DNA of 38,217 nt from an uncultured Bacilli bacterium (GCA_944331935.1 CALVIV010000010.1:1-38217); one strand, 5' to 3'; shown: positions 16,526 to 24,596, counted from the stretch's first letter. Notes: generated by a model from the letters alone, not told the origin. Numbers and translations are program-made.

Positions 16526-17625
16526 TAAATGGATTATCCCTTTTTTCAAATGTCGGAATAGGAGAATTATTTCTGAATGATTGTGGTATTAATATTGTTG
16601 TTGCAAATGAGCTTGAGGATGATAGAGTAAAATTTTATAAAAATGTTTATCCCAATTGTGAAATGATAAGTGGTGATATTAACAAGCATTATGATGAAAT
16701 AATAGAGAAAGCTAAGAAAAAAAAATGTAAATTTTTAATGGCTACACCACCTTGTCAAGGAATGAGTGTTGCAGGCAAAAGAGATTATTCTGATAGTAGA
16801 AATACTTTAATTATTCCTGTTCTTAATGCAATAAGGGATCTTGATCCTGATTATGTTTTGATTGAGAATGTGCCTCAATTATTAAAGTTAAGAATTAATT
16901 ATAATGGTAAATACGATACAGTTGAGAAAATTATTGAAAATGAGTTTGGTGATATTTATCATATTAATAAAAACAAAATAATAAATGCACAAGATTATGG
17001 TGTTCCTCAAAATAGAAAAAGAGCGATTATACTATTGAATAAAAAAAATAAATGGGAGTTTCCAAAGAAAAATGATAAAATTATTACGGTCAGGGATACA
17101 ATAGGAGATTTGCCAAGTGTCGAGGCTATAATTGATGGTAATACTAATTATTTTGAGGGTAATGATAAAAAAATCGAAGAGTGTAAAAAAATTCATAAAT
17201 GGCATGTTCCAAAAGAACATTCGATTAGACATGTTGAAATTATGCAACATACTCCTACTGGACATTCGGCATTTGAAAATGAATTTTACTATCCTAAAAA
17301 GATGGATGGTACTCGTGTAAAAGGATATAATACAACTTATAAAAGAATGGAATGGGATAAACCTGCCCCAACAATTACTATGGCAAATGGTGTTATTTCT
17401 TCTCAATGTAATGTACATCCTGGAAGAAAAAAGAAAGATGGTACTTATAGTGATGCTAGAGTTTTAACAATTTATGAGATTATGAGATTATTTACTATAC
17501 CTGATGATTGGAAAATACCTGATTGGGCAACGGATAATTTTATAAGAAAAGTTATTGGAGAAGGAGTTCCTCCATTGTTAATATATAAAATAGTTAGTAA
17601 TTTGGATGGTGATAATAATGAATAA
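16522..17625 (+). CDS. DNA (cytosine-5) methyltransferase 2 of a type IIS system
   Basis: A 367-residue m5C methyltransferase starting in a 4-base overlap with the first and preceded by GAGGAGGAG. Motif I is LSLFSNVGIGE (5-15), the catalytic P77-C78-Q79, ENV at 115-117, and QNRKR near 163. A target-recognition region rich in H, T and Y lies between about 215 and 310, and motif X is reduced near KVIGEGVPP at the end. The sequence is clearly different from the neighbour's, so the pair did not come from a recent duplication. The stop (17623-17625) lies inside the endonuclease gene, giving tight coupling: modification enzymes first, nuclease last. Confidence 0.92.
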   Translation: MINGLSLFSNVGIGELFLNDCGINIVVANELEDDRVKFYKNVYPNCEMISGDINKHYDEIIEKAKKKKCKFLMATPPCQGMSVAGKRDYSDSRNTLIIPVLNAIRDLDPDYVLIENVPQLLKLRINYNGKYDTVEKIIENEFGDIYHINKNKIINAQDYGVPQNRKRAIILLNKKNKWEFPKKNDKIITVRDTIGDLPSVEAIIDGNTNYFEGNDKKIEECKKIHKWHVPKEHSIRHVEIMQHTPTGHSAFENEFYYPKKMDGTRVKGYNTTYKRMEWDKPAPTITMANGVISSQCNVHPGRKKKDGTYSDARVLTIYEIMRLFTIPDDWKIPDWATDNFIRKVIGEGVPPLLIYKIVSNLDGDNNE

Positions 17626-19048
17626 AGATGTATGGTTATTTCCACAAAATTCATGTAATATTAAACAGTTTTTTATTACTTTAAATGTATTTGGTAAACT
17701 TAATGGTATTAGTAGAAATGAAAATGTTCAACAATTACTTATGGAACAGCACTCAAAAATGGGAGTATATAATCCTTATGTTAAAAAGAATTATTATGAT
17801 TTTTCTTCAGCAAACCATAAAATTGATGAACCACGTTTTTATGGAGCAATATATGAAACTGCAAATAGAAAAATTCATGTTAGTTCTTATGGTGAATTGT
17901 TATTGAAGTATGAAAATGAAGAAGTAAAAAGAAATAAAGTTTTTATTGGTATGTTATTTAATATTCAGTTTGATAATCCTTATAAAAAAATGAAAGATTT
18001 CGATATTTATCCTTTAAGATTAATATTTAAACTGTTAACTGATAAGAGACTAGACTGTAAGCTTACTAATATAGAAGTATCTGAAATATTATATTATGTA
18101 AAAACAGTTAAAAATAATAAACAATATGATGATATAGTTAATAGAATTATAAAATTTAGAAATGATAGCACTCAAATAGAAACAAAAATGTTAATAAGTG
18201 ATGTTACTCAATTTATTAAAAATTATGTTAGTTGCAATTATTTATTCAATATTTTGTTCAGCCTTAATATTATTATTCAAGAAAAAGAAAAAAATCGTTT
18301 TCTTTTACAATCTAAGGTTAGGAAAAATCCAACTGTGATTACACCAAGAATAATAGAATTATCTTCTAATTATTTTGATTTTGTAAATAAATATTTATCT
18401 CAAATTACTTTATATGAAAAAATTAAAAAGCCTTGTGGTCTTAGAAGCGATTGGATAAGGGATATATATAATAGTGTGCCGGAGTTATTATTACAAGAAA
18501 TAGGAGAAAGTGAGGATATTTATACAAAGTATCTTCAAATCCCAAAATTACTTGTTGAAACCTCTACTGATTCTAGTAAGTGGTCAAAGTTTGAACAATA
18601 TATAACAAAAAGTTTTAATTTATTTGAGGATGTTAATGCAGAAACAATAGGTGGTCCTGGGCAACCTGATTCTTTATGTCATTACTTAAAAGATGATATT
18701 GTGTTTTGTGCTGATGGTAAATCAACACATAAAAAATTATCAAGTATAAATGATGGCAGATTAAAACAACATAGAACATTATACAATGCTAAATATACAA
18801 TAATTGTAACTCCGGGATATGTTCCAAGTGCAGTTGAAGATATAAAAGGAACAAATACTTGTATTATTACATCATATTGTTTTGCAGATTTAATTACGAA
18901 GTATATATTTAAACTATATAGAAATCATGAAGAATGTAGTTATGAGATATTTAATAATTTAATACTAAATAATTTAGGCACCGATTTAAGTGAAAAGATT
19001 TATTCAATAATTGATGATAGACTTGGTATTGCAATGGATAATTTATAA
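17618..19048 (+). CDS. Type IIS-like restriction endonuclease, FokI/AlwI-type cleavage domain
   Basis: The start is ATG 17618 (after GGTGATAAT), overlapping the methyltransferase by 8 bases, and gives 476 residues. The N-terminal two thirds (MNKDVWLFPQNSCN onward) would bind DNA. The last third has ETIGGPGQPDSL, then FCADGKST, then RLKQHR and KYTIIVTPGY. D351, D366 and K368 form a PD-(D/E)XK site, and the layout (GG-x-PD, D-x-K, a strand ending in a G-containing turn) parallels the FokI cleavage domain. AlwI-, MlyI- and PleI-type enzymes have the same plan. A type IIS enzyme cutting outside an asymmetric site fits with two methyltransferases. Recognition sequence is unknown. The family name is inferred; the nuclease call is firmer. 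Confidence 0.8.
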   Translation: MNKDVWLFPQNSCNIKQFFITLNVFGKLNGISRNENVQQLLMEQHSKMGVYNPYVKKNYYDFSSANHKIDEPRFYGAIYETANRKIHVSSYGELLLKYENEEVKRNKVFIGMLFNIQFDNPYKKMKDFDIYPLRLIFKLLTDKRLDCKLTNIEVSEILYYVKTVKNNKQYDDIVNRIIKFRNDSTQIETKMLISDVTQFIKNYVSCNYLFNILFSLNIIIQEKEKNRFLLQSKVRKNPTVITPRIIELSSNYFDFVNKYLSQITLYEKIKKPCGLRSDWIRDIYNSVPELLLQEIGESEDIYTKYLQIPKLLVETSTDSSKWSKFEQYITKSFNLFEDVNAETIGGPGQPDSLCHYLKDDIVFCADGKSTHKKLSSINDGRLKQHRTLYNAKYTIIVTPGYVPSAVEDIKGTNTCIITSYCFADLITKYIFKLYRNHEECSYEIFNNLILNNLGTDLSEKIYSIIDDRLGIAMDNL

Positions 19049-19097
19049 TAAATTTTAATTTTTATGTTTATAAAGTGTTTCTGAAGGAGAGATTTAA

Positions 19098-19616
19098 ATG
19101 ATTTATACTGCACATTATAAATCTTCTATTGGAGATATTTTACTAGCTTCTAAAAACAATAAACTAATAGGCTTATGGCTAGAAGGACAGAAGTATTATC
19201 TTTCTAACATAAAAGAAGAAATGATAGAAGAAGATACAGAAATATTAGTTAAGACTAAAAAATGGTTAGATAGATATTTTAAGGGAGAAAAGCCTAGTAT
19301 AAATGAACTTGATTTAAGTCCTATAGGAAGTGATTTTAGAAAAAAAGTATGGAAAATACTTTGTGGAATACCTTATGGAGAAGTTATTACTTATAAAGAT
19401 ATTGCTAATATGGTTACAAAGGAAAAAATGTCTTGTCAAGCGATAGGTAATGCAGTTAGTCATAATCCTATTTCCATAATTATACCGTGTCATAGAGTAG
19501 TGGGATCGAATGGTAGTTTAACAGGTTATGCCGGTGGTATTGATAAGAAAGTTTATTTATTAAAGCATGAAAATGTTAATATGGAAAAATTATTTATTCC
19601 AAAGAAAGGTAAATAA
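19098..19616 (+). CDS. ogt: Methylated-DNA-protein-cysteine methyltransferase
   Basis: A 172-residue O6-alkylguanine-DNA alkyltransferase, which removes alkyl groups from O6-guanine or O4-thymine onto its own cysteine. The acceptor site IIPCHRVVG is present (C131), with the preceding helix (QAIGNAVSHNP) and the helix-turn-helix region VITYKDIANMV near 96-106, all diagnostic of the Ogt/MGMT C-terminal domain. GSNGSLTGYAGG follows as usual. The N-terminal 75 residues are the variable domain. There is no Ada-type regulatory part. AGGAGAG precedes the ATG. One base separates its stop from tag, so both alkylation-repair genes share a transcript. Confidence 0.95.
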   Translation: MIYTAHYKSSIGDILLASKNNKLIGLWLEGQKYYLSNIKEEMIEEDTEILVKTKKWLDRYFKGEKPSINELDLSPIGSDFRKKVWKILCGIPYGEVITYKDIANMVTKEKMSCQAIGNAVSHNPISIIIPCHRVVGSNGSLTGYAGGIDKKVYLLKHENVNMEKLFIPKKGK

Positions 19617-19617
19617 T

Positions 19618-20163
19618 ATGATTAAAAGATGTAAATGGTGTAATTTAGATAATCCAATATACATTAAATATCATGATGAAGAGTGGGGTGTTCCGAATTT
19701 TGATGATAAATATTTATTTGAAATGTTAATATTAGAATCATTTCAAGCCGGATTATCTTGGGAATGTGTTTTAAATAAAAGAGAGAGTTTTAGGAAAGCT
19801 TATGATAATTTTGATTTAGATAAAGTTTGTAATTATGATGATGAAAAGATTAATGAGTTGTTAAATAATAAAGATATTATTAGAAATAGATTAAAGATAA
19901 AAGCTAGTATAAGTAATGCTAATATTTTTAGAAATATAAAGAATGAATATGGAAGCTTTTATAATTATTTAAAATTATTTACTAAAGGAAAAACTATTTA
20001 TGAAACAGATAGGACTACTAATGAGTTATCTGATGCTATATCAAAAGACTTAAAGAAAAGAGGAATGAAGTTTGTAGGTAGTACTATTATTTATTCTTAT
20101 TTACAGGCGATAGGTGTAATTAATTCCCACGATAAAGAATGTTCTTTTTATAAGAATCATTAG
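19618..20163 (+). CDS. tag: DNA-3-methyladenine glycosylase I
   Basis: The ATG at 19618 starts one base after the ogt stop and gives MIKRCKWCNLDNPIYIKYHD, aligning with the start of E. coli Tag; an in-frame ATG at 19567 lies inside ogt and is rejected. The 181-residue enzyme removes 3-methyladenine. Zinc ligands are visible: C5 and H19 at the start, H171 and C175 in NSHDKEC at the end. EEWGVP, ESFQAGLSWECVLNKRESF and the helical core near 85-130 are family hallmarks. The length is normal. With ogt it makes a small alkylation-repair operon; an AlkD-like glycosylase is 4 kb downstream. Confidence 0.95.
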   Translation: MIKRCKWCNLDNPIYIKYHDEEWGVPNFDDKYLFEMLILESFQAGLSWECVLNKRESFRKAYDNFDLDKVCNYDDEKINELLNNKDIIRNRLKIKASISNANIFRNIKNEYGSFYNYLKLFTKGKTIYETDRTTNELSDAISKDLKKRGMKFVGSTIIYSYLQAIGVINSHDKECSFYKNH

Positions 20164-20233
20164 CTTTATCAAGGCATAAAATAATATTTTGCATATATTA
20201 TAAGGAGTAATATTTTAATAGGTAGTGATACTT

Positions 20234-20530
20234 ATGGAAAGAATAGTTTTTAATGTTGGTCCTTATAGTTTTACAACATCTGCTTTTTTAATTGGTCTTT
20301 TATTAGTACAAGAATTATCTATAGAAGAGCAAGATAGTATTGGTAACTGGTTACAATTAGTTGGTCTTACGATGCAAACTTATGCTTCGCAAAAGGTTAC
20401 ACTTGATGTAAATAATATTACTAATGAAGATAATACTAATAAAAGTGATGATGTAACTAATATCGATGCTTTAAAAAAGACAATAAAGAATATAGAAGAT
20501 AAGTTAGATGAACTTTATAATAATAAATAA
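20234..20530 (+). CDS. Small hypothetical protein with coiled-coil end
   Basis: A 98-residue protein beginning MERIVFNVGPYSFTTSAF. Residues 10-45 (SAFLIGLLLVQELSIEEQDS and NWLQLVGLTMQTYASQK) are hydrophobic but broken by polar residues, so perhaps a membrane-associated hairpin. The end (ALKKTIKNIEDKLDELYNN) is a short coiled coil. The middle is Asn/Asp-rich and probably disordered. A GTG 9 bases upstream is an alternative start. It lies between tag and a bidirectional terminator. The length and layout recall small helper proteins in low-GC Firmicutes, but no family was recognised. Confidence 0.65.
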   Translation: MERIVFNVGPYSFTTSAFLIGLLLVQELSIEEQDSIGNWLQLVGLTMQTYASQKVTLDVNNITNEDNTNKSDDVTNIDALKKTIKNIEDKLDELYNNK

Positions 20531-20563
20531 GAATATCATTTCTAGAGGTTGATATTCTTATTT
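20530..20563. terminator. Bidirectional terminator between convergent genes
   Basis: AGAATATCA (20530-20538) and TGATATTCT (20550-20558) form a 9-bp stem; T-rich tails lie on both strands. It ends the + strand gene at 20530 and the minus-strand TetR gene, whose stop codon (20544-20542) is in the loop. Confidence 0.7.
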
Positions 20564-21076
20564 TTATATTCATCTTTTAAAATCTTATCTATTTCTTCAG
20601 GGCTTTCAATACAGCCGTTATTTAGCCATTTTTTAATAATAGCATTAAGTCCTGCCATAAAGAATTCTATATGATAATCAATATATTTATCATTATAAAA
20701 ATATTTAGCAAGATTAGTATCATATTCTCTTATAATAAAATGTTTATCTCTATTTAATTTAAAATAGGTCTTATAAAATATTTGGTTCTCTTTTATATGT
20801 CTAAAGAGCTTTAAAAAGTCATTTGTATTGCGCTTAGTTACTCTTTCTTCTTCGTATAGATGGTAAACATTACTTTCAATTTTTGCAACTATTTTATCTG
20901 TTAAGTCATAGACGTCTAAATAATTAGCATAGAAAGTTGATCTATTAATTCTTGCTTCCTTACATATTTCTGTTACTGTTATTTCATTAATCTCTTTACT
21001 TTGAATAAGATTTAAAAATACTTTTTCTATTTTTTGAATTGATTCTTTTTTTTCTTTTATTATTTGGTTTATTCAT
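20542..21076 (-). pseudogene. TetR/AcrR-family regulator with a +1 frameshift in an A8 tract
   Basis: From ATG 21076 (ribosome site AAGGAG) the frame reads MNKPNNKRKK and then stops after 26 codons. Removing one A from the run of eight at 21053-21046 joins it to a long second frame: ESIQKIEKVFLNLIQSKEI, then ITVTEICKEARINRSTFYAN (the TetR helix-turn-helix), YLDVYDLTDKI, and a helical ligand-binding part to the TAG at 20544-20542. The repaired protein would be 177 aa, normal for the small-molecule-sensing TetR group. The second frame has no usable start codon of its own, so as read the gene gives no DNA-binding protein. A slippage-prone tract, a true mutation or an assembly error are all possible. 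It faces the 21195 operon, whose operator-like palindrome it probably controls. Confidence 0.85.
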
Positions 21077-21116
21077 AAAAACTCCTTTATTCCAACAAAT
21101 GTCCTTTAATTGATGA

Positions 21117-21175
21117 TTGTTTTCAATATTTATAAATATTATACTTGAATTGTAAAAAAACAACAAGTGTTGTTT
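21117..21175 (+). promoter_or_regulatory. Promoter and TetR-type operator of the 21195 operon
   Basis: TTGTTT (21117-21122), 17-base spacer, TATACT (21140-21145). Starting a few bases after the expected transcription start is the palindrome AAACAACA-AG-TGTTGTTT (21158-21175), with perfect 8-base arms. Position and symmetry suit a TetR dimer blocking transcription. Confidence 0.65.
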
Positions 21176-21194
21176 AAAAGGAAGGAGAATTGTT

Positions 21195-21446
21195 ATGGCT
21201 AAGTCAAAATTAGTTAAAGTTAATGAAAAAATTGCTGAAGGAGTTACAACTGGTTTTAAGAAAATGAGCGATGGAGTTACAACTGGATTCAAAAAGATGA
21301 GTGATGGTGTTGTTGAAGGTTACACTAAAATAGAAGATAAATTCGTTGAAGAGTTTCTAACTAAAGATGGAGAAACAGTTAGTGATGCGAAAGCTAGATT
21401 AAAAGAAGAGGAAGAATCTAGAAGAGGCAATAACATTAAGAAGTAG
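21195..21446 (+). CDS. Small protein with 11-residue repeats
   Basis: An 83-residue, highly charged protein. After MAKSKLVKVNEKIAE come three 11-residue repeats: GVTTGFKKMSD (16-26), GVTTGFKKMSD (27-37) and GVVEGYTKIED (38-48). The first two are identical in protein and near-identical in DNA. The rest (KFVEEFLTKDGETVSDAKAR) is helical. Eleven-residue repeats with alternating G-V, F/Y and K-K positions make an amphipathic helix of the 11/3 type, which in other families lies on membranes. No function is proven. It is first in an operon with two membrane proteins, opposite the TetR gene, and has a GGAAGGAG ribosome site. Relatives with this repeat are, as far as I recall, common beside TetR genes in Firmicutes. 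Confidence 0.8.
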   Translation: MAKSKLVKVNEKIAEGVTTGFKKMSDGVTTGFKKMSDGVVEGYTKIEDKFVEEFLTKDGETVSDAKARLKEEEESRRGNNIKK

Positions 21447-21456
21447 GAGGTAAATG

Positions 21457-21852
21457 ATGAAGAAAGATACATTATTAGAAATTATTTTAGGTACTATTGG
21501 CGGATTAATCTTTGCTGTTGGTATGTGTATGTGCTTAATACCAGAATGGGATTTATTTAATGTAGGTGTTGTTGTTAGTATTTTAGGTTTTATTGTTTTA
21601 CTTTGTATAATTCCTGTTTATAGGAATTCTCATCCTAAAAAAGTACATGATAAAATAAACTGGGGAATAGTTTTTACTTGGATAATTGGGGTAGTAGGCG
21701 CCTTAGTTATGGGCTTTGGCATGAGTAGAGTTATGGTAGATAATCCTAAAGGAACTGATATGTTAATTGGTATAGTAGTAGGTGTAATAGGACTATTGAT
21801 TTGTGTTTTTAATTATCCAGTCTATTCTTATTTAAAAGGTAGTAAGAATTAA
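21457..21852 (+). CDS. Four-helix membrane protein
   Basis: A 131-residue integral membrane protein with hydrophobic segments near residues 6-28, 35-56, 69-90 and 101-122. Loops are short and positive (YRNSHPKKVHDK; end YLKGSKN), which puts the middle loop and C-terminus in the cytoplasm. Starts: ATGATG at 21454/21457; the second gives better spacing from TAGGAGG. It begins 10 bases after the repeat protein, so both are translated from one message under the operator at 21158-21175. No catalytic motif is visible. The substrate or partner is unknown; it may anchor the repeat protein at the membrane. Confidence 0.75.
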   Translation: MKKDTLLEIILGTIGGLIFAVGMCMCLIPEWDLFNVGVVVSILGFIVLLCIIPVYRNSHPKKVHDKINWGIVFTWIIGVVGALVMGFGMSRVMVDNPKGTDMLIGIVVGVIGLLICVFNYPVYSYLKGSKN

Positions 21853-21898
21853 GATATGAGGAGATTAAGGTCTCTTTTTATTTAAAGAGGTGTTATAG

Positions 21899-22744
21899 AT
21901 GAAAGATGTTATTAAGAAAATATTTTTTCCGAGTAAAGTAGTTGGTTTTCTTTTATTTAATATGAGTTTTGGCCTTCTTATATATGTTTTTCTTAATTCT
22001 TTAGAAGATACTTTTATTGCTTATATTTCTTATCTTTTATCTACTTATGCTTTAATTATCTTTATCTGTTGGTTTATAAAGGTATGTAAATTTAGTAATA
22101 ATTTTATAAAGAAAAGTAGAGTTTATAATCTTTATCAAGATAACTTCTTTTTAGTTACAAAAACAAAACTTTTAATATCTACAATATTAAATATTTTCTA
22201 TGCTTTATTTAATCTTATTGTAGGAATTTATTATAAATCGTTTTGGTTTATTACTTTTGCTATTTATTATTTTCTTTTATGGATAATGAGATTTTCTTTA
22301 TTATATAAAGTAAAATCCTTTAACTCTTATGGAATAAAAGAATATAAGAAGTTAAAATACTGTGGTATTGTTTTAATGTTATTAAATATTGTTTTGGCAG
22401 GAATGATTGTTTTAATGCTACATACTAATCAAAGTATAAGTTATGCTGGTTATGTTATTTATATAGTTGCCTTATATGATTTTATTTTAATAGGTACTGC
22501 TATTACTAATGCTTTAAAATATAGAAAAAGTAATAATCCTATTTTACTTGCTAGTAAGTTTATTAATTTAACAGTAGCGATGATTTCCATGTTGTCTTTA
22601 GAAGTTGCCATGATTAATAGATTTGAAAGTGATATGAATCTAAAGACATCTATGACGGGTAGTATGGGTATTGTTATTTGTCTTATAAACTTTATAATGG
22701 CAATTTATATGATAGTTAAATCAAGGAGAAAATTAGTGGTTTAA
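21899..22744 (+). CDS. Polytopic membrane protein of unknown function
   Basis: A 281-residue membrane protein with about seven to eight hydrophobic segments (near 12-33, 40-60, 88-108, 112-133, 151-172, 181-202, 221-240, 248-268). Sequences such as RKSNNPILLASKFINLTVAMISML and the closing KSRRKLVV are found in uncharacterised Firmicute membrane proteins. There is no transporter motif, nucleotide-binding site or cysteine pair. It starts after AAAGAGGTG, 46 bases downstream of the previous gene; a weak hairpin GAGA/TCTC with five T in between (21861-21880) may partly separate it from the TetR operon. Confidence 0.7.
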   Translation: MKDVIKKIFFPSKVVGFLLFNMSFGLLIYVFLNSLEDTFIAYISYLLSTYALIIFICWFIKVCKFSNNFIKKSRVYNLYQDNFFLVTKTKLLISTILNIFYALFNLIVGIYYKSFWFITFAIYYFLLWIMRFSLLYKVKSFNSYGIKEYKKLKYCGIVLMLLNIVLAGMIVLMLHTNQSISYAGYVIYIVALYDFILIGTAITNALKYRKSNNPILLASKFINLTVAMISMLSLEVAMINRFESDMNLKTSMTGSMGIVICLINFIMAIYMIVKSRRKLVV

Positions 22745-22799
22745 TACTACTATTTTGTTTTTGAAAGAAGTGATATACTTAGAGTAGGAGGAATTTTAT

Positions 22800-23321
22800 A
22801 TGAATGAAGTTATTAAAAATATAGTTGAAAGAAGAAGTATTAGAAAATATAAAAGTGATATGGTTCCAAGCGAGTTAATAGATGAAATTTTAAAAGCAGG
22901 AACATATGCTCCAACAGGGATGAATAGTCAGTCACCAATTATAATTGCAATTACTAATAAAGAGACTAGAGATAAACTATCTAAATTAAATGCTAAGATT
23001 ATGGAAGTTGACACTGATCCATTTTATGGAGCGCCTGTTGTTATTGTTGTTCTAGTTGATAAGACTGTTCCTACACATATTTATGATGGTAGCCTAGTTA
23101 TGGAAAATATGATGTTAGCAGCACACTCTTTAGGTCTTGGAAGCTGTTGGATACATCGTGCGAAAGAGGAGTTTGAAACTGAAGAAGGAAAAGAGATATT
23201 AAAATCTTTAGGAATTACTGGAGAATACGTTGGAATAGGTCACTGTATATTAGGTTATCCTGATTGTGAGAAGATAGAAGCTAAACCTAGAAAAGACAAT
23301 TATATTTATAAGATAGATTAG
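22800..23321 (+). CDS. Nitroreductase family protein
   Basis: A 173-residue flavoenzyme of the NfsB/FMN reductase fold. RRSIRKYKSDMVP (12-24) is the FMN phosphate-binding start, followed by AGTYAPTGMNSQSP (33-46) and, later, LGLGSCWIHRAK (110-121), all typical. Such enzymes reduce nitroaromatics or quinones with NAD(P)H; the physiological substrate is not readable. The family's C-terminal strand ends GIGHCILGYPD. It has its own TAGGAGG ribosome site and likely a promoter with TATACT near 22770. The VOC gene follows 10 bases later, so the two form an operon. Confidence 0.92.
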   Translation: MNEVIKNIVERRSIRKYKSDMVPSELIDEILKAGTYAPTGMNSQSPIIIAITNKETRDKLSKLNAKIMEVDTDPFYGAPVVIVVLVDKTVPTHIYDGSLVMENMMLAAHSLGLGSCWIHRAKEEFETEEGKEILKSLGITGEYVGIGHCILGYPDCEKIEAKPRKDNYIYKID

Positions 23322-23331
23322 GAGAAACACT

Positions 23332-23703
23332 ATGAAAATAGATAATTTTTACTTCGTGGTAGAAGATATAACTAAATCAATAAGATTTTATTCAAAACTG
23401 TTTGAAGAAGAGCCTACTAATATAACTGAAAATAGATGGGCTGACTGGCAAAATGAAGATAATAAAATATATTTTGGTATTATTTCTATTGAGGCGACTG
23501 GAGATAAAAGGAGTGTTGGGAATAATGGGGTTCTTGGATTATATACTAATGATATAGATAAAGCATTTAATAAGTGTAAAGAAATTGGTGCAAAAATATT
23601 ATATGAACCTGAAAAAGTTCCTAATAGTTTAGATAATTATACTTGTTTTGCTATTGAAGATTTAGATGGAAATAAAATAGAAATTTCATATTATGATAAG
23701 TAG
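23332..23703 (+). CDS. VOC (glyoxalase/bleomycin-resistance) family protein
   Basis: A 123-residue protein with the paired beta-alpha-beta-beta-beta units of the vicinal-oxygen-chelate fold: IDNFYFVVEDITKSIRFYSKLF (opening strand and helix) and, in the second half, LGLYTNDIDKAFNKCKEIGA followed by FAIEDLDGNKIEISYYD. The closing DLDGNKIEI is the usual metal-side strand. The first metal ligand position is not histidine (N3/F4 region), so it may bind ligand without metal. It lies 10 bases after the nitroreductase in the same transcript and before a terminator. The reaction is unknown; stress or detoxification is a guess from the neighbour. Confidence 0.85.
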   Translation: MKIDNFYFVVEDITKSIRFYSKLFEEEPTNITENRWADWQNEDNKIYFGIISIEATGDKRSVGNNGVLGLYTNDIDKAFNKCKEIGAKILYEPEKVPNSLDNYTCFAIEDLDGNKIEISYYDK

Positions 23704-23719
23704 AAATATCTAGTTTTAT

Positions 23720-23754
23720 AAAAAAGCTAGCATATAAGCCCTTCTAGTTTTTTT
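23720..23754 (+). terminator. Terminator after the nitroreductase-VOC operon
   Basis: AAAAAAGCTAG (23720-23730) pairs with CTAGTTTTTTT (23744-23754) with one G-T pair; loop of 13 bases. Confidence 0.6.
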
Positions 23755-23857
23755 GTATTACTGCTTTTCTTTTAGTAAAGGTGATATAATTAATTTAGAA
23801 TTTCAACTATATATATTTAATAATTATTTGAAATGTATATTAAAAAGTGAGGTCATT

Positions 23858-24517
23858 ATGGACAAGTATTTAGAAATAAAAAAACTATTTGAACAAAATG
23901 AAGACAAAGAAAATGCTATAGCAATGGCAAAATATATGCGAAACTTATTTGAGTTTTATGGGCTTGCTACTCCTAAAAGAAAAAAGTTATATAAAGATTT
24001 TCTTAAAGAAGAAAAGAAGAATAAAAAAGTTGATTGGAATTTTCTTGATAAATGTTACCTTGATTCTCATAGAGAATTTCAATATTTAGTATCTGATTAT
24101 CTAATTACTATGAATGACTATTTAACTTATGATGATATACCTAAAATAAAAAAGTATGTAAAAACAAAGCAGTGGTGGGATACAATTGACTTTTTAGATA
24201 GAGTTATTGGTGAGATAGGACTAAAAGATAATAGAGTCAATGATTTAATGCTAGAGTGGTCTTGTGATAATGACTTTTGGGTAAGAAGAATAGCGATAGA
24301 CCATCAATTGTGTAGAAAAGAAAAAACTAATACAGAATTATTAGAGAAAATATTAGTTAATAATTTTGGTAGTGATGAGTTCTTTATTAATAAAGCGATA
24401 GGCTGGGCTTTAAGAGATTATTCTAAAACTAATCCTTTATGGGTAAGAGAGTTTTTAAGTAAATATAAAGATAAAATGAGTAATTTAAGTATAAAGGAAG
24501 CAAGTAAATTTATTTAA
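23858..24517 (+). CDS. DNA alkylation repair glycosylase, AlkD-like
   Basis: The ATG at 23858 (after GTGAGGTC) gives 219 residues, normal for AlkD; an in-frame ATG 105 bases upstream would add a hydrophobic tail and lacks a ribosome site. The protein is made of HEAT-like helical repeats. Key residues of AlkD line up: WWDTIDFLD (tryptophan and aspartate), DFWVRRIAI (arginine) and INKAIGWALRDYSKTNP (tryptophan). These enzymes excise positively charged bulky N3/N7-alkylated purines without flipping the base. A promoter with extended -10 TGATATAAT ends at 23790. With ogt and tag it is the third alkylation-repair gene in the window. Confidence 0.92.
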   Translation: MDKYLEIKKLFEQNEDKENAIAMAKYMRNLFEFYGLATPKRKKLYKDFLKEEKKNKKVDWNFLDKCYLDSHREFQYLVSDYLITMNDYLTYDDIPKIKKYVKTKQWWDTIDFLDRVIGEIGLKDNRVNDLMLEWSCDNDFWVRRIAIDHQLCRKEKTNTELLEKILVNNFGSDEFFINKAIGWALRDYSKTNPLWVREFLSKYKDKMSNLSIKEASKFI

Positions 24518-24596
24518 TAAATAGTAAAACTCTAGGAATATTTCCTGTTAAAAATAACTTTTACATTATATGATGTTAATGTGAAAGGAGAAAAAT

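Noticed and set aside
17032-17418. 128-codon open frame on the minus strand inside methyltransferase 2
   Set aside because: It lies wholly within a gene with clear catalytic motifs, has no ribosome site and reads as low-complexity hydrophobic sequence.
21074-21292. Minus-strand extension of the TetR frame upstream to 21292
   Set aside because: It overlaps the coding region of the repeat protein and has no start signal; ATG 21076 follows a proper AAGGAG.
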